In this document: positions 7,974-18,053 of the stretch, in pieces
Position numbering within the stretch: the first letter of the stretch is position 1
How the letters are laid out: the number at the start of each line of letters is the position of its first letter
Source: CAVRGQ01 sp963720785
GTDB taxonomy: Bacteria > Actinomycetota > Acidimicrobiia > IMCC26256 > DASPTH01
Assembly (NCBI GenBank): GCA_963720785.1
Contig: CAVRGQ010000009.1
Span: forward strand, 558,001 to 622,000
Direction of reading: 5' to 3'
DNA length: 64,000 nucleotides
Made by a program: the position numbers and the translations under genes
Notes under the pieces: generated by a model
What the model saw: the letters and a program-made list of their open reading frames with translations, nothing else
Databases searched by the model: none
What the model was told of the DNA's origin: nothing

Positions 7974-9602
7974 ATGGCCGAGTTCGTCGACGTCGTCACC
8001 ACTCCCGAGCGGCGCGCCGCGTACGTCGCATCGGGGGCGTGGGACGACTCCACCCTCGCGGCGCGGGTCGCACACCACGCGGCGACGCGGGGTGACGACG
8101 TCGCGGTCGTCGACGACGCGGGGCGCCACCCGTACGCGACGTTCGCGCGCGACGCCGCGGCGTTCGCGGATGCACTGCGCGAGCTCGGCGTGGCCGAGGG
8201 TGACGTCGTGTCGCTGCAACTGCCGAACCGCTACGAGACGGTGGTGGCCGCGGTCGCGGTGAACTCGCTCGCCGCGGTGGTGAACCCGCTGCTGCCGAAC
8301 TACCGGGCCCACGAGCTCGAGCACGTGTGGCACACCGCGCGCCCCTCGGTCGTCGTCATCCCCGACGTGTACCGCGACCACGACCACCGTGCGCTCGTCG
8401 CACAGGTCGCGGCGACGGCGGCGATCGCTCCCCACGTGGTGGTGGTCGGTGAACCGGCACCCGGCCAGTCGTCGTTCGCCTCGCTCCTCCGCCGTGAGGC
8501 GGGCGCGGTGGCGCCGGGCCGCGCCGACGCGGTGTCGGAGGTGATCTTCACCTCGGGCACCGAGGCGCAGCCCAAGGCGATCATGCACACCGAGCAGACC
8601 ACCAACTTCAGCGTGCGCGCTGCCTGTGCGGACCTCGCGATGACCGGCAACGACGTGGTGTGGATGCCGTCGCCGGTCGGTCACTCGACCGGGTTCAACT
8701 ACGGCCTGCGCTTCGCGCTGTACCACGGCCTGCCGCTGGTGTTGCAGGACCGATGGGACGCGGCCACGGCACTCGAGCTCGTGATCCGGGAACGCTGCAC
8801 CTACACCTTGGCGGCGACGACCTTCCTGCAGGACCTCGTGGAGCACGCCACCGCCACGGGCACGAGCGTCCCGCACCTGACCCGGTTCGGCTGCGGTGGC
8901 GCGCCGGTGCCGCCGCGGCTCGTCAACGCGGCCGCGGCCGTCGGCATCGGGGTGCTGCGCCTCTACGGCTCCACCGAGGTGCTGGTCGGCACCTGGAACC
9001 GACCCGATTCCAGCGCGGCGCAGAAGCGCGACACCGACGGCACCGCGATCAGCGGCGTGGAGCTGCAGGTGCTCGGCGACGACAGCCACCCGGTGCCGCC
9101 GGGCACGCCGGGCGAGTTGGTCACGCGCGGGCCCAACACCTGCGTCGGCTTCTTCGCCGACCCGGCCCGCACGGCCGCGGTGTTCTCCCCCGACGGGTGG
9201 GTGCGCAGCGGCGACACCGTGACCATCGACGCCGACGGGTACCTCACCGTGGTCGGGCGGACGAAGGAGATCCTCATCCGCGGCGGCATGAACATCGCGC
9301 CGCGGGAGATCGAAGACGTGCTGCTCGGCTTCCCCGAGGTCGAGCGCGCCGCGGTGGTCGGCCTGCCCGACGAGCGCCTCGGCGAGCGCACCTGCGCGTG
9401 CGTGGTGCTGCGCGACGACGCCACCCTCGACCTCGACACCGTGGTCGCGCGCTTCGAGGCCGCGGGGGTCGCCACGTACAAGTGGCCGCAGCGGCTCGAG
9501 GTGCTCGGCGAGCTGCCGGCCACCGCATCGGGCAAGATCAGGAAGCACGTGATCGTCGCCGACCTGTTGGCGGCCGACGTGCGAGTGGAGGACTCCCGTT
9601 GA
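7974..9602 (+). CDS. AMP-dependent acyl-CoA synthetase/ligase
   Basis: A 542-residue ANL-superfamily enzyme. The P-loop FTSGTEAQPKAIMHT (A3 motif) lies near residue 190, LRLYGSTEVLVGTW is the A5 region, GWVRSGDTVTIDADGYLTVVGRTKE holds the A7/A8 hinge, and ASGKIRK carries the A10 lysine. It would activate a carboxylic acid to its CoA thioester, the entry step for the neighbouring hydratase and thiolase-like protein. The stop overlaps the TTG start of the hydratase (TTGA). Confidence 0.85.
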   Translation: MAEFVDVVTTPERRAAYVASGAWDDSTLAARVAHHAATRGDDVAVVDDAGRHPYATFARDAAAFADALRELGVAEGDVVSLQLPNRYETVVAAVAVNSLAAVVNPLLPNYRAHELEHVWHTARPSVVVIPDVYRDHDHRALVAQVAATAAIAPHVVVVGEPAPGQSSFASLLRREAGAVAPGRADAVSEVIFTSGTEAQPKAIMHTEQTTNFSVRAACADLAMTGNDVVWMPSPVGHSTGFNYGLRFALYHGLPLVLQDRWDAATALELVIRERCTYTLAATTFLQDLVEHATATGTSVPHLTRFGCGGAPVPPRLVNAAAAVGIGVLRLYGSTEVLVGTWNRPDSSAAQKRDTDGTAISGVELQVLGDDSHPVPPGTPGELVTRGPNTCVGFFADPARTAAVFSPDGWVRSGDTVTIDADGYLTVVGRTKEILIRGGMNIAPREIEDVLLGFPEVERAAVVGLPDERLGERTCACVVLRDDATLDLDTVVARFEAAGVATYKWPQRLEVLGELPATASGKIRKHVIVADLLAADVRVEDSR

Positions 9603-10447
9603 GCACGATCGACCTCGAGTACCGACCCGTCATGGCGGGCGCCGATGACGTCGACGCCGTCGAGGTCGGGCACGCCTGCGCCGCACTGGTCACGTTGTCG
9701 CGCCCCGCCGAGCTCAACCCGATGGATGCGGCGATGATCAGCGCGCTCGATCACGCGCTCGACGAGATCGAGACCCGCCGCGCCACGACGGGCGACGTGC
9801 GCGCCATCCTCGTCACCGGGGCCGGGCGGGCCTTCAGCGCCGGCGGCGACCTCAAGGGCTACCAGTCGCTGCAACGCGACCGCGGCGCGTTCCACCGCTT
9901 CGTCGCCGAGCTCCACCGCGTGTTCGGCCGGCTCCGCAGCGGGCCGTTGCCCGCGATCGCGCTGGTCAACGGCGTCGCCGTCGCGGGTGGGCTGGAGCTG
10001 ATCCTCAACTGCGACTTCGCGTTGGCCGCCCGCTCGGCGCGCATCGGCGACGGCCACCTGAACTTCGGGCAGATGGGTGGCGGCGGTGTGCTCACGTTGT
10101 TGTGGCGCGCGGTCGGCCGGGCACGCGCCACCGAGCTGATGCTGTCGGGCCGCCTGCTCGGTGCGGAGGAAGCCGCGGAGTGGGGGCTGGTGAGCCGCGT
10201 GGTCGACAACGACGCGCTCGTCGACGAAGGCCTCGCGCTCGTTGCGGGGATCGCGGCGAAGAGCCCGCTCGCGGTGGCCAACGCCAAGCAGGTGATGCAC
10301 CAGCTCTGGGCCGCAGGAGGCTCCGTCGACGAGGGCCTCGGCGTCGAGCTCGCCGCCGACGTGGAGTACTGCCTCACCTCGTACGACGCGCCGGAGGGCC
10401 TCGCCGCGTTCGCGGAGAAGCGCGCGCCGCGTTTCGAGGGCCGGTGA
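9599..10447 (+). CDS. Enoyl-CoA hydratase/isomerase family protein
   Basis: A 282-residue crotonase-fold protein: FSAGGDLKGY is the first oxyanion-hole and CoA-binding segment, ALVNGVAVAGGLELILNCD the second, and the C-terminus ends EKRAPRFEGR as in many hydratases. The residue after GGG is methionine/glycine-rich (GQMGGGG) rather than the usual Glu-Gly of strict hydratases, so isomerase or another crotonase activity is possible. TTG 9599 is preferred because it overlaps the ligase stop; ATG 9632 is the next choice. The stop overlaps the GTG of the DUF35 gene. Confidence 0.8.
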   Translation: MSTIDLEYRPVMAGADDVDAVEVGHACAALVTLSRPAELNPMDAAMISALDHALDEIETRRATTGDVRAILVTGAGRAFSAGGDLKGYQSLQRDRGAFHRFVAELHRVFGRLRSGPLPAIALVNGVAVAGGLELILNCDFALAARSARIGDGHLNFGQMGGGGVLTLLWRAVGRARATELMLSGRLLGAEEAAEWGLVSRVVDNDALVDEGLALVAGIAAKSPLAVANAKQVMHQLWAAGGSVDEGLGVELAADVEYCLTSYDAPEGLAAFAEKRAPRFEGR

Positions 10448-10887
10448 ACGGGCTCGGCGGAAATGACGGGCTCGGCGGGCAGGAACCCGGCGCCGGGTCG
10501 CCGCTGCCGGGTCCAGTGACCGACCTCGACAGCGAGCCGTTCTTCGCGGGGCTCCGCCGCGGCGTGATCCTCGTGCAGGAGTGCGCGGTGTGCGGTCGCC
10601 GCCGCTTCGGCCGGCTCGGCGCCTGCCCCTACTGCAGCGCACCGGGTGGCACCGACGTCGAGGTCTCCGGCGACGGCGTGGTGCACTCCTTCGTCCGCGT
10701 GCACCGCCCGCTCACGCCCGCCATGGCCGGCGAGGTCCCGTATGCGATCGCGACCGTGGCGCTCGACGCCGGCGTGCGCATGGTCGGGCGGGTCGAGCCG
10801 CCCGAGGCCGCGGCCATCGGCGTGCGCGTCACGCCTCGCTTCGTCGACCACGACGAGTGGACCGAGCTCCGCTTCACCGCCTCGTGA
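10444..10887 (+). CDS. DUF35 OB-fold/zinc-ribbon protein, partner of thiolase-like enzyme
   Basis: A 147-residue protein with a glycine-rich leader, then a rubredoxin-like zinc ribbon (CAVCGRRR ... CPYC, residues about 45-65) and an OB-fold with VHSFVRVHRPL. DUF35 proteins form complexes with Ltp/thiolase-like enzymes, as in the steroid side-chain aldolases, and the thiolase-like gene at 5.6 kb is the likely partner. GTG 10444 overlaps the hydratase stop (GTGA). Last gene of the run; the molybdenum-enzyme gene starts 36 bases later. Confidence 0.8.
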   Translation: MNGLGGNDGLGGQEPGAGSPLPGPVTDLDSEPFFAGLRRGVILVQECAVCGRRRFGRLGACPYCSAPGGTDVEVSGDGVVHSFVRVHRPLTPAMAGEVPYAIATVALDAGVRMVGRVEPPEAAAIGVRVTPRFVDHDEWTELRFTAS

Positions 10888-10923
10888 GCAACTCCATGGT
10901 TGTCGGATCATGAGTGCCGAGTC

Positions 10924-13244
10924 ATGACGGGAAGACTCACCGGCGCTCGCGTCGCGCGCGTCGAGGACGGACGGTTGCTCACCGGGCGCGCCACGTTCAC
11001 CGCCGACGTGCAGCTCCCCGGCGGTCTGCACGCGGTGTTCGTGCGCAGCCCGTTCGCCCACGCGCGCATCACCGGCATCGACCTGTCGGCCACGCGCGCG
11101 GTGCCCGGCGTCCGCGCGGTGCTCGCCGACGCCGACCTCGCACCCGTACTCGGGCCGTTGCGGCCGCACGAGTTTCCCGAGTTGTCGGCGCCCGCGCACA
11201 CGGCACTGGCGAGCGATGCGGTGCGCTTCGTCGGCGATCCTGTCGTGCTGGTCGTCGCCGACGACCTCGCGCACGCGCAGGACGCGGCGGAACTGGTGGA
11301 GATCGACTACGACCCGCGGCCTCCCGTCGCCTCGCCCGCGCAGGCGCTCGCCGCGGACGCGGCCCTGCTGTGGCCCGCGCTCGGCACCAACGTGGTGCAC
11401 GAGCAGGCCCACGTCGTCGGCGACCCCGACCGTGCGCTGCGCGAGGCCGCGGTGGTGGTGCGCACGCGGATCGACCAGCACCGGGTGGCGATGGCGCCCA
11501 TGGAGTGCCGGGCGGGCGTGGCCGACCACGACGCCGCGACCGGTCGGCTCACGTTCACGGGTGCGCACCAGTCCCCCAACCAGCTGCGCATGCTCCTCGC
11601 CGGCGCGCTCGGCCTCGACGCCGACCACGTGCGCGTGGTGTGCCCGTTCGTGGGCGGCTCGTTCGGCCAGAAGAGCGGCCTCGCCCGCGAGGACGCCGCC
11701 ATCGCCGCGGCGTCGATGCTGCTCGGACGGCCGGTGGCGTGGCACGAGACCCGCACCGAGAACCTGTTGGCCGCCGGCCACGCGCGCGAGGCGTACGCCG
11801 ACGTGGAGATCGGCTTCACCGCCGATGGGCAGCTCCTCGGGCTGCGCGTGCACCTCGTGACCGATCTCGGCGCCTACCCGCAGCTCGGCTACCCCGCCGC
11901 GGGCTACTCGAACCTCGTCCGCGCGCTGCTTCCCGCGGCGTACCGCCTGGAGCACTTCGCCTACTCCGCCACGATGGTCGCGACGAACAAGTCGACCTAC
12001 GTGCCGTACCGGGGACCGTGGGAGATGGAGACGTTCCTGCGCGAGCGCGTCATCGACCTCGCCGCGCGCCGGCTCGGCCTCGACCCGGCCGAGCTGCGGC
12101 GGCGCAACCTGCTCTCCCCGCCGAGCGCGAGCACGGCAGCTGCCTGGGTGTCGACCTGCACGGCGTGAGCGTCGACGAGACCCTCGCGTACACGACGAAA
12201 CTGCTCGACCGCGAAGGCTGGCGCGAACAGGCCGCGGCGGCGCGCGCCGAGGGCCGGCTCGTGGGCGTCGGGTTGTCGACCTACGTGGAGCCGGCGCCGG
12301 TGTCACCGAGCCTGCTGCGGGCGATGGGGGTGCAGGCGGTGGCCCGCACGACACAAGAAGCGCGGCTGCGCCTCGACGCCGACGGCGGCGTCACGCTGTT
12401 CACCAGTCAGCAGCCGCACGGGCAGGGCCACGAGACCACGCTGGCGCAGCTCACCGCCGACGTGCTCGATCTCCCCATGGCGCGCATCCGCGTCGTGTGG
12501 GGCGACACCGACCTCGTGCCGTTCAACCTCGTGGGCACCGGCGGCAGCCGCGCCGCGACGCTGGCGTCGGGCGCGGTGCTCGATGCCGCCGAGCTCATGC
12601 GGACCCGCATGCTCGAGCTTGCCGCGGCGCGCCTCGAGATCGCCCCGGAAGACCTCGAGCTGCGCGGCGGTGCGGTCGTGCCCCGCGACGCGCCGTCGCG
12701 AGGGATTGCGCTCGACGTGCTCGCCGCCGGCGGGGCCGCGACCCCCGAGGTGCTCGAGGTGCTCGGCCGCTTCCTCTCCGCCGACGGCACCTGGTCGCAG
12801 GCGACGCATTGCGCGATGGTCGAGGTCGATGCCGACACCGGCGAGGTCGACATCCTGCGGTACGTCGTGGTCGAGGACTGCGGCCCGCCGATCAACCCGG
12901 CGATCGTCGACGGTCAGGTCCGCGGTGGCGTCGCCCAGGGCATCGCGTCGGTGCTCCACGAACACGCGGCCTACGACAACGACGGGCAGCCGCGTGCGAC
13001 CACCTTCCTCGACTACCTCGTGCCCTCCGCCATGGAGGTGCCCGAGATCGAGATCCACCATCTCCACCAGGCGACCGAGGATCCCGTTCCCTACCGCGGC
13101 GTGGGCGAGGGCGGCGCGATCGGCTCGCCCGCAGCGCTGGTGAGTGCGATCGAGGACGCCGTCGCCCACCTCGGGATCGAGATCACCCGCCAGCACCTGC
13201 CGCCGGCCGTCCTCCACGAACTGCTCACCCGCGCACGGTTGTGA
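10924..13244 (+). CDS. Xanthine dehydrogenase/CoxL-type molybdopterin-binding subunit, one frame break
   Basis: About 773 residues once joined. The N-terminal half has TGRATFTADV, a hammerhead domain, and VGGSFGQKSG. The C-terminal half has GQGHETTLAQ, and GVGEGGAIGSPAAL, whose glutamate is the catalytic base of the family. The active-site loop reads PYRGPWE rather than the AYRCSFR of true CO dehydrogenase, so it is a form-II-like enzyme. The frame changes at about 12115-12120 (CTCCCCGCCGAG): one missing base would restore LLSPAERE. No FAD or iron-sulphur subunit gene is adjacent. ATG 10924 gives the family-like start. Confidence 0.75.
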
Positions 13245-13290
13245 TCCGCCGCTGGCGCCGCATACGGTGCCAGCACTCAGGAGGACCACG

Positions 13291-14476
13291 ATGACCGACA
13301 TCAACTGGGACCCGTTCGACACCGAGATCGACTCGGAGCCGTACGAGATCTGGAAGCGGATGCGCGACGAGGCCCCGCTGTACCGCAACGACACCTACGA
13401 CTTCTGGGCACTGTCGCGCTTCGACGACGTCGAGGCCGTCCATCGAGATGCGAAGACGTACAGCTCCGCGCACGGCACCGTGCTCGAGCTGATGTCGGCC
13501 GACCCGTTCGAGACCGGCCAGATCATCTTCATGGACCCGCCCACGCACACGCTGATGCGCTCGCTCGTGTCGCGCGCGTTCACGCCCAAGCGGGTGGAGG
13601 ACCTCGAACCCACGATCCGGCGCGTCAGCAACGAGCTGCTCGACGCGGTCGACGGCAAGAGCCGCTTCGACTACGTGGAGGACTTCTCCGCGCTGCTCCC
13701 CGGCATGGTCATCGCCTCCCTGTTCGGCATCCCGAACGAGGAGCGCGAGCAGCTGCGCGTGTGGTTCGACCAGACGTTCCACATCGAGCCGGGCGTCGGC
13801 ATGATCAACGACGTGTCGTTCGCGGCACAGATCAAGCTGCACGAGTACTTCAGCAACTCGATCGACGAGCGGCGGGCGCATCCCACCGACGACATGCTGA
13901 GCGACCTCGCGAAGGCCGAGATCACCCAGAACGGTGAGACCCGCCGCCTCACCACCTCCGAGGCCGCCGACTTCGCCAACCTCGTGGTGAGCGCGGGCAG
14001 CGAGACCGTCGCCCGCCTCCTCGGCTGGGCCGCGGTGTTGCTCGACGGCCACCCTGACCGAGCGCGCCGCGCTCGCCGCCGACGCGTCGCTGCTGCCCAA
14101 CGCGGTGGAGGAGATGCTGCGCTACGAGGCGCCGTCGCCGGTGCAGGCCCGCTGGACGCTGGCCGAGACCGAGCACTACGGCGAGACCCTGCCCGCGGGA
14201 TCGAAGGTGCTGCTGCTCACCGGCTCCGCCGGGCGCGACGAGCGGAAGTACCCCGGGGCGGAGAAGTTCGACATCCGCCGGGAGTTCGACCACCACGTGT
14301 CGTTCGGCTTCGGCATCCACTTCTGCCTGGGCGCGTCGCTGGCCCGCATGGAGGGGCGCATCGCGCTCGAGGAGACGCTCAAGCGTCACCCCGAGTGGAC
14401 GTTCCTCGCCGACGACGCCGTGCGCCTGCACACCAGCACCGTGCGTGGCTACTCGTCGGTGCCGATCGCCGTCTGA
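13291..14476 (+). CDS. Cytochrome P450, one frame break
   Basis: About 394 residues after repair. I-helix VSAGSETVARL matches the (A/G)Gx(D/E)T pattern, EEMLRYEAP supplies the ExxR pair, and FGFGIHFCLGASLAR carries the haem-ligating cysteine. An extra C at about 14059 (CACCCTGACCGAG) breaks the frame between the I-helix and ExxR; dropping it restores HPDERAAL. The start has AGGAGG 8 bases upstream. Soluble bacterial class P450, presumably hydroxylating a substrate of the surrounding acyl-CoA pathway. No ferredoxin gene is adjacent. Confidence 0.85.
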
Positions 14477-14488
14477 AGCCAGCGGTCC

Positions 14489-14725
14489 ATGGAATTCCTC
14501 GACTGGCTCAAGAGCCAGAAGTGGCGGCGCGACGCGGTCGGCGACCTCGCGCGCGATACGCGCCGCGATGCGTACTGGCCGCCGCCGGGCAAGGTGAGCC
14601 GGGCGCGCCTGCGCAAGTACCTCGAGGCGCAGGACGCGATCCCCGCCGCGCTCGCCGCGCTCGACACCGCCTGGGACGAGTGGGACGCCGAGCGCCGCGC
14701 CGACAAGGACGCCGGTTCAGCCTGA
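14489..14725 (+). CDS. YozE/SAM-like fold small protein
   Basis: A 78-residue acidic/basic helical protein: FLDWLKSQKWRRDAVGDLARD at the N-terminus and LRKYLEAQDA in the middle resemble the YozE SAM-like domain (PF06855), in which a WL...Q...D.(V/I)GDLA.D core is conserved. Function of the family is unknown. It follows the P450 by 12 bases and its stop abuts the stop of the convergent channel gene with no gap. Confidence 0.6.
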   Translation: MEFLDWLKSQKWRRDAVGDLARDTRRDAYWPPPGKVSRARLRKYLEAQDAIPAALAALDTAWDEWDAERRADKDAGSA

Positions 14726-15583
14726 TCAGGCTGGCGTGTCGTCGTCGAGGGACGCGTCGCTCGCCGGCGCCTCGGGGGCATCGGTTCCCGGGAGCGCCTT
14801 CCCGATCATCTGCGTGAGGTGTGCGAGCTGGGCGCGCACGAGCGCGAGCTCTGCGCTGACCGCGTCGATCCCGGGGTCGCCGGTCCCGATGATGTCGCCG
14901 TCTTCGTTGCGCTTCGGCTCCAACCGGAAGAAGGAGGCGAGCGACCCGGCAAGCAGACCGAGGATCGCGATGCCCGTCAGCATGATCATCACGCCCGCGG
15001 CCCGGCCGGCAGTGGTCTTCGGCACGATGTCGCCGTACCCGACCGTGGTCAAGGTGACGATGCCCCACCACAGCGCGTCGCCGAAGGTGGCGAAGCCCGG
15101 GTTCTTCGGGTGCTCGGCGTGATAGGCGATCGCAGCGCCCAGCACGAGCACGATGGCCGCGACGATCGCCACCCGCCCCAGCCGCTCGAGCAGCCGACGC
15201 GCCCCCGATGTGGCCATCACGACGCGGGCCAGGCGGGCGATGCGCACGAGCATCACGAACTTCGTGTGACCGGGTTCGACGAAGAGGAACCACGGCGCCG
15301 TGAGGACGACGACACCGAGGTCGAACTTCCCCCACCAGGTGTGCAGGTAGTTCGTGAGCCGTTGGTAGTGCACGACGAAGTCGACCAGGAAGACCAGCCA
15401 CGACGCGATCACGACAATGGCGACGAGCCAGCCCTGGGAGTCCTCACCCGGCATCAGCACGAGCGGCAGGATCGCCGCCAGCACCAGGGGCAGCGCCATC
15501 CGGGCGTCGAACCGCGCCAGCGCGGCAGCGTCCTCGGGCGACTTCGCGCGCCGCAGCAGCTTCTGTTCCGGGGCCTCACTCAT
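14726..15583 (-). CDS. Potassium channel protein (6-TM, TVGYGD filter)
   Basis: A 285-residue membrane protein with several hydrophobic helices from about residue 28, an Arg-rich S4-like segment (LVRIARLARVV), and the pore sequence TLTTVGYGD, the potassium selectivity filter, followed by the last pore helix. A charged cytoplasmic C-terminus with GTGDPGID and a short coiled segment ends the protein. The S4 arginines suggest some voltage sensing, but charge spacing is irregular. Convergent with the YozE-like gene. Confidence 0.85.
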   Translation of the reverse strand: MSEAPEQKLLRRAKSPEDAAALARFDARMALPLVLAAILPLVLMPGEDSQGWLVAIVVIASWLVFLVDFVVHYQRLTNYLHTWWGKFDLGVVVLTAPWFLFVEPGHTKFVMLVRIARLARVVMATSGARRLLERLGRVAIVAAIVLVLGAAIAYHAEHPKNPGFATFGDALWWGIVTLTTVGYGDIVPKTTAGRAAGVMIMLTGIAILGLLAGSLASFFRLEPKRNEDGDIIGTGDPGIDAVSAELALVRAQLAHLTQMIGKALPGTDAPEAPASDASLDDDTPA

Positions 15584-15893
15584 GGCCGTCGATCTTGCCG
15601 TTCGCGCGACCCGTGGTGAGGGATCCCCGCGCGCGTGCTATCCGGGACGAACGTGACATCGGGCCGGTTGGGGTCCGGGCCGATGTACACGCGAGCGAGG
15701 CGTCCGTAGGCTCGACCCGTCGAGCACAGGGCGGGGTCCTGTCGTCCACAACCGGAGCGAAGCGAAACGCGGCCACCCGCGGGCGGCCGTTCGTGGAGTG
15801 ACGAGTTGCAGGGCAGGAGCCCGAGGTCGGCGATGAGCATGCTCGTTGCCATGGCCGCAGCAGGCTGAGCTGCATCGCTGGGGCTGGCCAAGC
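15584..15893. other. Intergenic stretch without a recognisable gene
   Basis: About 310 bases between the channel and the small zinc protein. Open frames occur on both strands, but none has a recognisable family, good ribosome-binding site or conserved composition. No tRNA-like cloverleaf or repeat was seen. Confidence 0.5.
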
Positions 15894-15909
15894 CGCGGCT
15901 TCGGCCGCG
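15894..15909 (-). terminator. Hairpin directly after the small Cys-rich gene
   Basis: CGCGGC-TTCG-GCCGCG forms a perfect 6-bp stem with a tetraloop, starting on the base after the stop codon of the leftward gene. No U-tract follows, as is common in high-GC actinobacteria. Confidence 0.5.
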
Positions 15910-16098
15910 TCATCCCTTCCGGGCGAACCACCTGCGCTTCGGCACGCCTTCACGCACCGCGGTGGTCGCGACCGTGGCCCCGGTACCGCATCGGCACCGC
16001 TGCGCCTTCGGTACGCCGCCGAGCACCTGCTCGACGTGCATACCGCAGCCCTTCCATGTCGCCTTGCCACACTGCTTGCACGTCGCTGCTCTGCACAT
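15910..16098 (-). CDS. Small Cys-rich actinobacterial protein (MCRAATCKxCGK type)
   Basis: A 62-residue protein beginning MCRAATCKQCGKATWKGCG, with the cysteine pattern C-x4-C-x2-C-x7-C and a later CRC pair, indicating a metal site, most likely zinc. Very similar short proteins with a GVPKAQRC segment are widespread in actinobacteria and have no assigned function. Here the C-terminus is extended by about 20 Thr/Ala/Arg-rich residues. The start codon ATG 16098 is clear; the gene is followed by a terminator hairpin. Confidence 0.7.
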   Translation of the reverse strand: MCRAATCKQCGKATWKGCGMHVEQVLGGVPKAQRCRCGTGATVATTAVREGVPKRRWFARKG

Positions 16099-16191
16099 AC
16101 CCCCCAGGGTATACGACGGGCCCGGTGTCGTGCCATCGCGCGGCGGGAACGCCGACGGAATTCCTGGCGACGAACCGGGAAGCTTCCGGGA

Positions 16192-16790
16192 TCAGCGCGC
16201 CACGCGGCGCGCGCCATCGCGCTGAGCAACTCCGCCACCTGGGCGTCGGGGAGACGCGGGTCGTGATCGGCAACCGAGTTCAGCAGGCCGAACACCGCGT
16301 GCACCACGGTCTCCGCTGCGCGACGTTCGAGCGCGGCCCCGTCGCCGGCGCGGATCGCCACCAGCGTGTCGACCCACACGTCGGCGTAGGCCCGCTGGTT
16401 GCGCCGCAGTCGCGCGGTGCGCGTCGGGCAGGTTGTGGGCCTCCTGGTCGTACACCGCGATGATCGAGCGGTCCCGCAGCGCGAAAGCCACGTGCCGGTC
16501 GACGAGCGCGTCGAGCGCGGCCGCCGGGTCGTCGGTCGTCTCCGTCACTTCGCGCGCGCGCCGGCGAGGAGCTCGTCGACGACGCGGTCGAACAGCGCGA
16601 CGAGCAGCTCCTGCTTGTTGGCGAAATGCCGGTAGAGCGCACTGCCCGACACGCCTGCGGCCGCGCCGATCTCGAGGATGCCCACCGAGTGGAAGCCGCG
16701 CTCGGCAACGAGATCGGCGGTCGCGTCGAGCAACGCCTCGCGCGTCGCGCGCCCACGTGCGGTCGTGCGCCGGGGGGCGGTGGCGGTCAC
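16192..16790 (-). pseudogene. TetR-family regulator, broken by frame shifts
   Basis: About 199 residues if repaired. GTG 16790 opens a typical TetR DNA-binding domain (RGRATREALLDATADLV ... GVSGSALYRHFANKQELL). The frame then breaks in a CG-dinucleotide run at about 16550, again at about 16415 (before LRRNQRAYADVWVD) and probably once more before the stop at 16192. The three pieces read sensibly end to end, so the breaks may be sequence errors. By position it would regulate the adjoining acyl-CoA dehydrogenase/carboxylase cluster, like AtuR or LiuR-type regulators. Confidence 0.7.
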
Positions 16791-16794
16791 GGGC

Positions 16795-17968
16795 TCAGTA
16801 CGACTTGGGGAGGCCGAGCGACTGCTGCGCCACGAAGTTGAGGATCATCTCCCGGCTCACCGGCGCGATGCGCAGCAACCGGACGAGGCCCCAGAGGTCG
16901 GCGAGGCCGTACTCGGTGGCCATGCCGTTGCCGCCGTGGGTCTGGATGGCGGCGTCGAGTGCGTGCATCCCGGCCTCGGCCGCGGCGTACTTCGCCATGT
17001 TCGCGGCTTCGCCCGCGAGCTTCCGGTTCTGCTCGTCCTCGCCGCCATGGTCGTGCAGCCACGCGGCCTTCTGGGTCATCAGGCGCGCCAGCTCGACCTC
17101 GATCTTCGCGATCGCGAGCGGGTGGGAGACTCCCTGGTGCCGCCCGATCGGCACTCCCCACACCTCGCGCTCGTTCGCGTAGCCCGCCGCGAGGCGGAGC
17201 GCGTAGCGACTGATGCCGTTGCACAGCGCGGCGCCGAGGATGCGCTCGGGGTTGAGGCCCTGGAACACCTGGCGCAGCCCGTCGCCCTCGGCGCCGATGC
17301 AGCCGGTCGGCCGGCACCTGCACGTCGTCGAAGAACAGGAGGAACTGCTTCTCGGGAGAGCGGATCTCGACGGGGATCAGCTGGCGCTCGAGACCGGGTG
17401 CATCGGCGTCGACGACGAACATCGACAGGCGGCCGCGCCCGGTCTCCTCGTCGGTGCCGGTGCGCGCGACCACGAGGATCGCCTGCGCCTCGTCGACGCC
17501 GGAGATGTAGGTCTTGCGCCCGTTGAGCCGCTACACGTCGCCGTCGCGCGTTGCCACCGTGGACAGGTTGTGCGTGTTCGAGCCCGCATCGGGCTCGGTG
17601 ATCGCGAACACCATCTTCTCGCCGGCGACGAGTCCGGGCAGCCACTCGCGACGCTGGTCGTCGTTGCCGAACTGGGCGATCACCTCGGCGCTGATGGCGG
17701 GCGACACCAGCATGAGGAGGAGCGGGCATCCCTGGGCGCCCAACTCCTCGCAGACGATCGCGAGCTCCGAGATGCCGCCACCCCCGCCGCCCCACACCTC
17801 GGGGAGGTGCACGGCGAGGAAGCCCTGGTCGGCGACCGCATGCCAGAGCTCGTCGAGCTTGCCGCCAGTGCGCGCCCGCTCGGCGTAGTACTCGTGGCCG
17901 AACTGCCGGCCGATGCCGGCCACGGCTTCGCGCAGCATCTGGTGCTCGGGCGACTCGGCGAAGTCCAC
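16795..17968 (-). pseudogene. Acyl-CoA dehydrogenase, with an in-frame stop and a frame break
   Basis: About 391 residues if repaired. GTG 17968 has an excellent AGGAGG site. VFAITEPDAGSNTHN is the FAD-contacting segment, QTHGGNGMATEYGL the C-terminal signature. Codon 146 is TAG (17531-17533) within GDV-*-RLNGRKTYISG, where a tyrosine or tryptophan is expected. An extra base at about 17299 breaks VQVPADRL-IGAEGDGLRQVF. All flanking motifs are intact. In the cluster it would be the citronellyl-CoA or isovaleryl-CoA-type dehydrogenase acting before the carboxylase. Confidence 0.8.
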
Positions 17969-18041
17969 GAGGACCTCCTTTGTGCCTTGCTCGTGCCTGG
18001 GCCCCGAGGGCTCGGCACTGGACGGCAATGTGATTCGTGAA

Positions 18042-18047
18042 TAACAT
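18042..18047 (+). promoter_or_regulatory. Leaderless-type -10 element before carboxylase beta gene
   Basis: TAACAT ends 6 bases before ATG 18054. ATTC-GT-GAAT (18034-18043), a 4-bp inverted repeat, overlaps it and is a candidate operator between the divergent dehydrogenase and carboxylase genes. Confidence 0.4.
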
Positions 18048-18053
18048 ACGCCC

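Noticed and set aside
15584..15893. Small open frames on both strands between the channel and the Cys-rich gene
   Set aside because: No ribosome-binding site, family likeness or consistent composition supports any of them.
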